Positions 55,921 to 64,000 of a stretch of DNA of 64,000 nucleotides are shown here, one piece after another. The stretch spans positions 372,001 to 436,000 of the forward strand of contig NBIV01000019.1 of the NCBI GenBank assembly GCA_003194525.1, written 5' to 3'. The position numbers were made by a program, and so were the translations under genes. The notes beneath the pieces were generated by a model. The model had not been told where the DNA came from, searched no databases, and saw only the letters and a program-made list of their open reading frames with translations. The DNA is from Gracilariopsis chorda. Its lineage: Eukaryota; Rhodophyta; Florideophyceae; Gracilariales; Gracilariaceae. Within the stretch, counting starts at the first letter, position 1, and each line of letters begins with the position of its first letter.

Positions 55921-58620
55921 TTGGTATTTGTTATTCATCGACACCCACTACTAAGAAAAGATTTCCATTGAACAAAGCCGGATGCGGCAGGTTACGAATG
56001 ACTATAATTGGCACATCGACCTTCAGTTACAAGTTATAAAACGCTGGTCCTGTATGTGCGTATTGATATGCAAACTTGGGGCCAAAAGTATTTGTGCTTT
56101 CGCACTATGAGTTCTATCTAGCGTCGTCTTGTACGGTATTATTTAACGGAAGAGTGAGAGGCTCACGAAGAAGCAGAATCAGCTCTGCTGCATTGTGTTC
56201 ATCAACCATCTGGTTTGGGATGCTTTAAAAATTTTGCTGAGGCCCACATCCTTTTTTTATCGTGTGTTGAGCCACTGGGACCAAAATTGCGAAAAGGTTT
56301 ACACCCGGAAGTTAGATTTGAGTTGTTGTGGCGTGTTTTCGGACATGATTCTGCACTGAATGGGACTTAAGAGCGATGCCCATGTCGGATCATTGGCTTA
56401 GCGTCTTTTTTTCCGTACGCTATTCAACTCGAAATCAGCATAATGTCCACAGATCGCTATTCCACGGCAGCCCTTGTAGAATATTTGTGTACCATCATCT
56501 CAAATTCCCCTCCGTTCATCATCCATGTATATCTGCGACAAAACTGGAAGGATCTGTATGTAGTCGCAGGAAAGAACGATCGTCAAGCCCGGAAACTGCG
56601 GCGAGTTTTCTGTTCTACTGCAGTAAATATCTTTGATCAATGCATATCATGAGTTTGTAAAGCTTTTGCAGAAGCATGGAAACCTCATTTGCGAGAAACA
56701 GCTGAATTTCACAATGCAGTTTTGCCTCGTTCAGATCAGGGTCCATATTGGGACAAACTAAGTTTAATAGCGCTTGTGCTGTTCTTATACGCTGCAACGA
56801 GTCCCAGCAGGCTGTGTAAAGTGCAGCCATGTTGGAACAACTATGCTCTCATGCCCATTGTAGCAGTCATATCAGCAATCACTTCCTCTGACTCAGTGAT
56901 ATCGCAAAAGAGGTTGAGCACGTACGTCTTTCCAGTTACGGTGAATCCTTGCACAGATATCACCTTTCCTGGGCTGTGTGTTTGCTCCTGCAGCTATTGT
57001 AATTGTTGCAATGCTGCAATGACGGTGTAAATGACTTGTCCTTGGGGAAGGTTTAACGTCCCGTACCTTGACTGCAAAGTCGACGCATTTTGCACAACGA
57101 ACGCGTTTAGAGTTGTTGTAATGCGATATGTCTCGGTCAATTCTGCACCATCCTCTAGTATGTGATGCGTGAAAAAGCTATTATCTCGAAGCAGTCGTCT
57201 ACTGTACCAGTCTGAGACCTCCTCCACATGCAGATACATCCAATGCTTTCGTTGCTGATCATAGCCTGTATGTATGTCGCCATACAGTGCCTTTCCATTC
57301 TTGACGGCCACTTTGTCTAAGCTTGCGCCTTGCCGGTATAATGTAACACCTAGTATTCATAGCACTTCAGGCGTGCTGTAGATCTGCACTGATTCTTGAA
57401 AATGAATATCAAACTGGGTTCCGACCACGAGCAGTTCGCTTGCAATAACCGTTTCTATATACATGCCAGACTGCTGTCGGATGGAATTCATTTGATCTTC
57501 ATAACAGCTTCAGGCGTGAATAATAATCAGCAAACGAAGAGAAAATTGCTCAATGTCGCACAACGACACACTTCTGATCGTTTGGACGCACTGCTCGTCT
57601 TCTGTGCGCTCTACTACGTTCATAGGTAGATGGCAATCGTGTATGGGTATCTCAGTGCTTTGTACAACGTGTTGATGAAGCAGAAGTGCAGGACGCGTGC
57701 AGTACAAACGCACCTTCTGAAAGTACCAAAGGTAGTCAAAGTTCGCATATGCAGGTGGTTTCGACTTCTCAGCAAACGTTTCTGCTCTTCTCCCAGTTGA
57801 ATGGTTAGTATCTGTCACTTAAGTATGATATACACATGGCAAAACTCAAAAAACGTCAAAGTCGCGTTGAAATCGCATAAGCCCACGCATGTATCCACGG
57901 ATTCCATTCAGTACCTTCTGATTTTGTTTCTGCTCGTTCTGCGTGGCATTCGCATCGGCACCACTCACATTGAGCAATATCACCTGCGCTAAGGGCTGCA
58001 CGGACATGTATTTCATCAGATAGGCCACTGCGCCCTCTCTCTGGTGCTATATACGTCGACATGGGAGGTGTATTTCATCGTCAGAGTTGGATTTTACGCC
58101 ACAATTTTTAGCTATTCTTTACATCTTCTGTGATAAGCCACAGAATTGGTGCCCTCCGCAATATACGTCTCTGGCACAAGCATGGTCTTCTCGTATCTAA
58201 ACTTGCACTAACCAGCCCAACTCTGGTGCTACTTGGAGTGGCAATGGCCGAATAAGGCCACGAAAAAGACGTTGCCTTCACGGGCAAGGGGCACATCTGC
58301 ATATATAATCTGGTAGATCACATCAATATCTTCAATCACGTCTCTTTCTAGCCACAAGAGTACCTGTTAATGAGGCAAATTGCGCTCCCAAAACTGAAGC
58401 TTAGATGCAATCCCCAAAAACCTCATTCCAAACATTCCAAGTGCTCTCCAAGTTCTTCATAAATTCATTTCCGTACTGCTTTTATAGCCTTGCATTCGCA
58501 TCAGGTCAGTGAAACGATCAATAGTGGTTAATCTGTTCTGTAATTACACTGCAATTGCTGGTGTCCATATTAATCCGCTAGAAGCTCTTTCGCTAGACTT
58601 TTATGGTGATAGTAAGGACG
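55920..58620 (-). pseudogene. Decayed Helitron RepHel (HUH Rep plus PIF1-like helicase)
   Basis: Minus-strand order from the right. The Rep region at 58280-58470 has RNLPH followed by stop, then QVLLWLERDVIEDID; this aligns with the helitron RGLPHAHILLWL HUH motif, with the second His changed to Gln. YLMKYMS follows near 58010 (the KYxxK segment after Rep). The linker VSLCDIEQFSLRLL is at about 57550. SELLVVGTQFD and the stretch to 57311-56994 lead to PIF1-like motifs. Walker A is GFTVTGKTYVLNL (56915-56947), then HGCTLHSLLGL (motif Ia region), LFLANEVSMLLQKL (Walker B; 56690) and VPIIVIRNLPH with ALFNGN (55955-56013), the C-terminal NG motif. Each falls in the helitron order. Many stops are present. 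Confidence 0.7.
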
Positions 58621-60019
58621 AAAGAAGCAGGTTATCTCCAAGCCACGAGCGCTTGTACATCTATGCAATTTTTCTTCCAGTACGCTGCTGAGTAAACAGA
58701 GTCATCAGGCAGAAATACACGTCTCATTTCCGTGAAATGAGATGGTGATACATGCCCAGTTCGCTATTGTGCTTGCTGTATCTCTTACCGTTGTACAATA
58801 TGCACCGGTTGTACTCTCTCGATAAAACGCAGTTACATGTCCTCAATGTCTTTGTGGGTGCGAAACATCTACATCTGCATCAAGTTTCCACTGTTCAGAA
58901 CAATGTTCTCTGAGTACAGTCCTCGCTTTGCGTTCTCAGCGCAAGTGAGGTTCTGGAGCTTTTCTTAGTTGACGCTGAGACCTGACATTTGCTGTGTGAG
59001 ATTTGCTGTGTGGAGTTCTCTGCATACGAATGGGGGTCTATGTAAAAGGGTTAGTGCTGGTCGCCGTAGGTTTAAAGGAGAGGGAAAGTACCTTTCTCTG
59101 CACGTTTGTCTTTAGAATTCGGTACCGCAATTTCAAAGTGATTCCGGCATTAGCAGTTGCATCAGATTTAGCAGCACCACGAACGGCTGTCAATACGGTG
59201 TAATCTTCGGTTACAGTTTTTTCAACCACGCGCGGTACTTGAGACACCACTTCGTACAGGCCAGTTAGATCAATGACGAGTGTTCTAATCATGGTTTGCC
59301 CCCACCAGAAGAATCATCAAAGACAGGACCTGCAACAGCATGATGAGCACTGACTGTGGCGCTTTACGGTTCTCCGTACCCACGTATGACTACTCGCTGT
59401 TCTGCTGCTTGCAAGCTGATATCCACGGCTGTATTCACGTGCTAGGCATAAATCAGTACCACTCACGCACCATATTTAGCTTGGGCTGGATCACATCGTA
59501 CAACTTTTGGACAATATCTTTTACGTTGATGTCTCTAATGATCGCAGAAAGATTGGAGCACGCATAATGAGATGGATCTAAGCATGGCAGAGCAATGCCC
59601 CTCAAAAAGTTGTAGCGCGTGTTGTTCTGGTTGTGATTAGAGAGAGCGAGAGCTTCGTTTGCCTTCAAGTCTGAGAAAGGTAGTACCGCTTCCCGTCACA
59701 TAAGACATGTCCATGAAAGCTTTTGTCGTCGCGAAGGGTGTATTCAAATTAGGAAAATGGGGTTGAAGCGCTCTCAGGACATGTTGACGGCGATTCAACT
59801 CGTTTCTATGCATTCTGCAGAACCTACCGCCCCATTTCTATATTCGTTTTGTCCCATAGCACACTCCATTTGACGCTTTCCCCAGCAAAACATGACTGAA
59901 GTACTTGAAGCTATGAGTTCTCAATGCTCAATCTGAGTACAGGCAGAAAAAGAGCGTATGTGAGTACTAGCAGCATCTTCTCCATCGCATTTCCCCTGCT
60001 ATAGGAAGCAACTCAAAAT
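58621..60019. other. Stretch without a recognised gene
   Basis: Minus-strand frames 59292-59038 and 59668-59453 are open but unrecognised. They may be the N-terminal part of the Helitron protein or unrelated. No TIR or LTR pair is seen. Confidence 0.45.
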
Positions 60020-61560
60020 ATGGGACGCTTGCACAGATCGCTGAATCATTCCATGCTTCAGCTGTTACGGGATCTCACGCGCAGTACAGTCGATAACGTC
60101 CTTGCTCGGGAAGTTGTTGGGAAGATTGGTGAAGAAACTTCTGGTCTCCTTGATGATCCCTCTTGGATATGGAACATGGATGAAATGGCTGTGGATGCAA
60201 CGTACGGCAAGGCACCCAAATCCTATGGCCCAAATTCTTCAAAGCAGGGCGGATGAAAGGTCGCCCAAAATATGCAAGGTGTAGAAAAACATATTACCCC
60301 CGTCCTTGTGTGCTCTGCATTTGGGAATAAAGCCCCTCCATTCTATGTCGTTGCCGAAAAAAAAGAAACGCAGGATGGATCCTCTTCCTGGAATTTACAA
60401 GAAGAGTGCCGCAGTTTGTAACAAGTTTCAGCGGCTGTGCTGGATGCCTGCGGACGCTGTGTTGAAGTGTACAGAAAATGGGACAATGAATAGTCAGATT
60501 CTAGAGTGGTTTATGAAACAAGTTAACAACTTTGTTCGAACGCATGTTCGAGAGTCGATTTCTTACTTTCTAACGATGGATGGTCGCTCTTTGCGCAAAG
60601 GAATTCGCTGGGTTGTTAAATATCAGAAAAACCGATGCATTCCTGATATCAAACCGGCCAACACCTCACATATACTCCAACCCTGCGACCGTCGTATCAA
60701 CAAAACATTTAGAAAGTCGCTTCGATACTTAAGAGATTTGTTCGCACGCTCGGTAGTCCCCGAGACTTGTATACGTCGATTCGACCTGGCGTGTGCATTT
60801 TATGCACATCAGACAATCTCTCCTCCAATCATGAAGTACCAGTTTGACGAAACAGGCCTGTTCCCTTCCAACCCGGATTTTGAGAAAAGTTACAAACGAG
60901 AAGAGCCGCAAGAGGTTAGTTTGAAGGTCGCTTTGCTTGAACACGTCGAGGACAGAACTCGACACGTCCAAAAGAGATAAACCGATTGAGATGTTTGCAG
61001 CAAAGCCCGTCACATTTTAGCAACCGGAACAAGCAATGTGAAACGCCACAAACGTTTCCAACTTCTCCGAAACGCAGAGACAGCCAGTCGCATCATAATG
61101 AATGCAATAACCCCGATAAATAGGGAGAAAGAGGTACTGAGAGACGTTCATTCGCAACCAAAGTTAGTCATGTTAGGCTGTGGATGGAGCGCCGGCAGAA
61201 CATAAAATGGTAGCCCAGATGCTTGGAAATCGACGAAAGAAAGAGACGAATAAACTTGAAAAGGAGAAGAACATTCTGCTTCAAACACAGCGTAGGACGG
61301 CAGAACAGGAATAAAAGAGGCTCCGAAAGTGCAACTTCAAGCACAGTTTGCACGACAAGCAGAACGTGCGGAAAAGGGAGTGAAGAAGCATTCCATAAAA
61401 GTTCGTGAACGCATTATTAAGAGTTGAGTGTGGGGCGTCAAACAGAAGCGGCGGTGGATCTTGGCTCGGATATCGCAGAGAGAAAAGGCGAGCTTGTTGG
61501 AAGCTATGGGAACCACTGCAGAAGTTGTGGCAGGCGTGTTATGCAGCGCTATAGGTGTTC
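60020..61560 (+). pseudogene. Second pogo/Jerky-type transposase relic
   Basis: Segment 60020-60256 ends in the DDE_1 start WIWNMDEMAVDATYGK (Asp1). A TGA at 60254-60256 breaks it, the same frame continues (GVEKHITPVLVCSAFGNKAP), and an eight-A run at 60357-60364 shifts the frame. Segment 60306-60980 has CTENGTMNSQILEWF, YFLTMDGRSLRKG (Asp2) and HILQPCDRRINKTF (Asp3), then FDETGLFP. A Lys/Glu-rich coiled-coil-like tail (NKLEKEKNILLQTQRRTAEQ) appears near 61245-61310. The DNA-binding N-terminus is missing or unreadable. It differs from the 27.4-kb element, so it is a separate family. Confidence 0.8.
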
Positions 61561-63502
61561 AACAGATTCCATATTTGATCTTTAAACCCGTGTAAAGGTG
61601 ATGGGACAATAGGGAGCGGTATTTATAGACTAGAGGGGTAGCACGAAAAAGATAGAAGCTTGCGCTGTAATCAGTGTAAGGAGCGGAGTACGCCGAAGCG
61701 ATTGCACAACATTTCAAAGGTCAAATTCAAATTGTTTCTGAGACATCTTGGGAACATTTGAAAAGTGTACAATTCAAGCCTTTTCTGAACGCGAAGTGAC
61801 CACAATAAACTGTAGCCCAGCCCTTCGGGCTGAGCTGAACCCCCCACTAGCCAAGTTTGGCAACTTCATTTTACTTCAGAGTGGCTGGCACCGCAATTTT
61901 CCCTGCATTGCCAACCACCAAGAAACAAGTACACAGTCAACATGCAGCAGCAGCCAATAAGCTTTTTAGCTTTGCTGCTACTGCTTCTGAATTTTTTAAC
62001 CCTTTTGGAACGGCTTGCTTATGTCTATCTTGATAAGCATGGGCAAGCTCTATCATTGTACAAAGGTTTGTAAACGGACAAGTGGCAAATTCTCTCTTGG
62101 CCAAGTGGGTTGTTGGCTTATGTCTATTTAGATATACATAAGCCATCCACTCACATTGGCTAGATATGGATTGAACATTAGTGATGGCCTACACAAAAAC
62201 ATTTTTTGTCATGAAAACTAGCTTGATATGGCACTATCTACGTACATTGCACTTCGGACTGCAATCAGCGCTGCTCGTGCAAAAGTGTCGGCGCCATCAC
62301 AAAACGGTGAGGCAGGGGGACCAAACTTAGCACTGAAGTAGGCTAAAAAGGGTGTCCTTGTAGCTGAAAGCCCCGTAGAGATGAAAATGATAAACAGAAA
62401 GAGCGTAAAAATGGAAATGCAGGGACCAAAAGGTCTCAACTTGCTAAGAAAATATGGAAAAAAGAGGAAGAGCAAAATTCTAAATCCCATAAAACTTCTT
62501 CAAAAATTCTTGAAACGGTGCGCAACCAAAGACTTACGTCAATGGCCACCAGAAGTCAGACTCCCAGCTTCCGTTCAGACACTCTGGATGTTTAGCAATT
62601 TCTGTAGCCTATCTACTTCTGCGCTAACCAGACGCAGACTCGTACAATCCCTATAGGGCTTCCAAAGGAGAGCTACTAACAACGAGATATGCTTTCAATC
62701 TGTATCCAATCTGGCCCTTTGCAGGAAATGTTGCACGGGACGTTGCCTGCGGACAGCTTCCCGTCCAGCACTTCCGTCTGGAAATCGCCAGGTCCTTTGA
62801 CCGACACTATTGTCCGAGCAGAGCTCTGGTGGGGCTCAAAAACGACAGACGCACCTTTGGTACCCACTGCGCGTCTCCTGTCCACGCTTGAAGCGCTTTA
62901 ACCGGTCTTAGCGAAGGCAGTGCCCCACCCCAAGTATGCATCTAGTGGCAAACGCCTTACTAAATGCAGATGATCGTTGAATGGTTGATTAAAAGAGTTA
63001 CAAAGGTTGGAGGGTGAGGTATGTGTGTGAATTTGATGTTGAACTGAGTCCAGACCAAAGTCCAGGCCTCATCTTCCCCTTGTATAGCGTCTAAAACCAC
63101 TTAAAACAACGAAAGAACGCACTACTACTTTCTACTTACTCATGTGTGCGTCTAGGTTACTCCATTGGCTTCTAGCAGACTCTGGAGCTGCACACTAACC
63201 AATGAAACTCCCTCTCCTGGCGCCAGAGTCACTTAAATACAGTAGCACGGCTGGCCCAGCAAAGCAAATAATGCTCTAGGAGCTGCTGGAACACTCTACA
63301 CGTGTGTCCCAGCAGTGCCGGAACATTCTACACGTTTCGCGACCAACAAATAGCGGGGTTTTTGCAGCTCCCGGCTCTTCCCCTGTTGTGGGCAATGACC
63401 CAGAGAGGCGCCAAAACATATGGTCAGTAGCTTTTGCTGTCTTGTGGCCGTAACCAAACATCAATTTCGAAACAGTAACACGTTAACTCTGACCAAACAA
63501 TT
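61561..63502. other. Stretch without a recognised gene
   Basis: Contains short frames only (61748-61960, 62381-62656, 62676-62885 minus). A pair of related 25-bp segments with gaacactctacacgtgtg / gaacattctacacgtttcg lies at 63285-63340, possibly subterminal repeats of the piggyBac-like element that follows. Confidence 0.5.
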
Positions 63503-64000
63503 GTGATGCAAATCGAACAAACAAATGCTGAAAGCGATATTCACAGCGTAGGAGACATTGTTTGGGATGAACAAGACGTAGACGAGTTTTTCTTCTCGGG
63601 ACTAGAAGCATCTGAGCCAAAACAATTGTTTCAAACCGTTCCCTACTGCAGAAAATGGGAAGCAAACAGCGGGCTCTACTTGTCTAAACATGGACTAATC
63701 AAACGTGCATAAGCTCACAAACGTGAATGAGGGCTTAAGAACTTATTTCTGAACAACTCATATCCCCAATGTATAAGAACCTGGACAAGTAAGGAACTCA
63801 CCAAGCGAGGTCGTCGGACCAAACCTATCAGAACAGACGAGCTGAAAGCATATTTTGGCATTGAACTAGCAACGTTACATCGAATGAACAGATTAAAGGA
63901 CTACTGGCATAAATCTGATATACTTGGAAATCCTTTCTTCAAAAAAACAATGAGTAGAGATACCTTTCTAATCATTCGTTCTGCTTTACGCCTCTATGCT
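63503..64000 (+). pseudogene. PiggyBac-like transposase, N-terminal part (cut by window end)
   Basis: An acidic N-terminus (EQDVDEFFFSGLEAS) is followed by in-frame stops at 63710-63712 and 63728-63730. The same frame then gives ELKAYFGIELATLHRMNRLK, DYWHKSD and MSRDTFLIIRSALRLY, the start of the DDE_Tnp_1_7 (piggyBac) domain. The catalytic aspartates lie beyond the window. Possible start ATG at 63507. Confidence 0.7.

Noticed and set aside
59038..59292. Minus frame that briefly suggested a capsid-like protein of a Polinton-type element
   Set aside because: No supporting motif and no DNA polymerase, packaging ATPase or integrase partners nearby; it lies next to a Helitron.
1..64000. tRNA, rRNA or replication origin features
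   Set aside because: No cloverleaf-compatible or rRNA-like stretch was recognised by eye; a tRNA scan would settle it.

Overview
This window is eukaryotic nuclear DNA made almost entirely of transposable elements (TEs). It has no operons, no ribosome-binding-site architecture and no CRISPR array. The standard genetic code reads the intact frames well. Nearly every long reading frame belongs to a mobile element, and most carry stops or frameshifts. The one clear host metabolic gene is a broken copy of a magnesium/cobalt-chelatase large subunit (BchH/ChlH/CobN family; about 30985-37335). That suggests a plastid-bearing host, such as an alga with a TE-rich genome; a multicellular red alga is plausible, but this is inference and the lineage is not settled here. 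The only intact host-type gene is a C2H2 zinc-finger protein at 476-1660.

Layout: (1) 1-3349, zinc-finger gene and unannotated flank. (2) 3350-7591, a DIRS-like tyrosine-recombinase retroelement with about 210-bp direct terminal repeats. (3) 8216-9117, relic of a HARBI1/Harbinger-type transposase. (4) 11695-27158, a three-level nest: a minus-strand Ty3/gypsy element (G1) is split in its RNase H by a plus-strand gypsy chromovirus (G2, 13866-24519), which is split in gag by a minus-strand Ty1/copia element (C1, 15644-20293). Both inner insertions have matching 5-bp target duplications. (5) 27431-29483, a pogo/Jerky-type DNA transposon with intact termini, a TA target duplication and a transposase broken by one stop. 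(6) 30985-37335, the chelatase pseudogene, split by a complete copia element (C2, 31368-36009; target duplication GACTG). (7) 37360-37735, a C-rich minisatellite. (8) 37757-41924, copia C3, cut off by gypsy chromovirus G3 (41925 to about 51770). (9) 51.8-54.5 kb, a decayed minus-strand coding region of unknown type with a FLYWCH-like segment. (10) 55.9-58.6 kb, a decayed Helitron (HUH Rep plus PIF1-like helicase) on the minus strand. (11) 60020-61560, a second pogo/Jerky transposase relic. (12) 63503-64000, the start of a piggyBac-like transposase cut by the window edge.

My hand counts of LTR mismatches agree with the nesting order: the inner copia C1 pair is more similar (about 6 in 230) than its host G2 pair (about 23 in 342), and the G1 LTRs are visibly more diverged still. 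The genes do not work together as a pathway; the window records successive insertions. I found no rRNA, tRNA or replication origin. Element ends of G3, C3, the Helitron and the second pogo copy could not be fixed.
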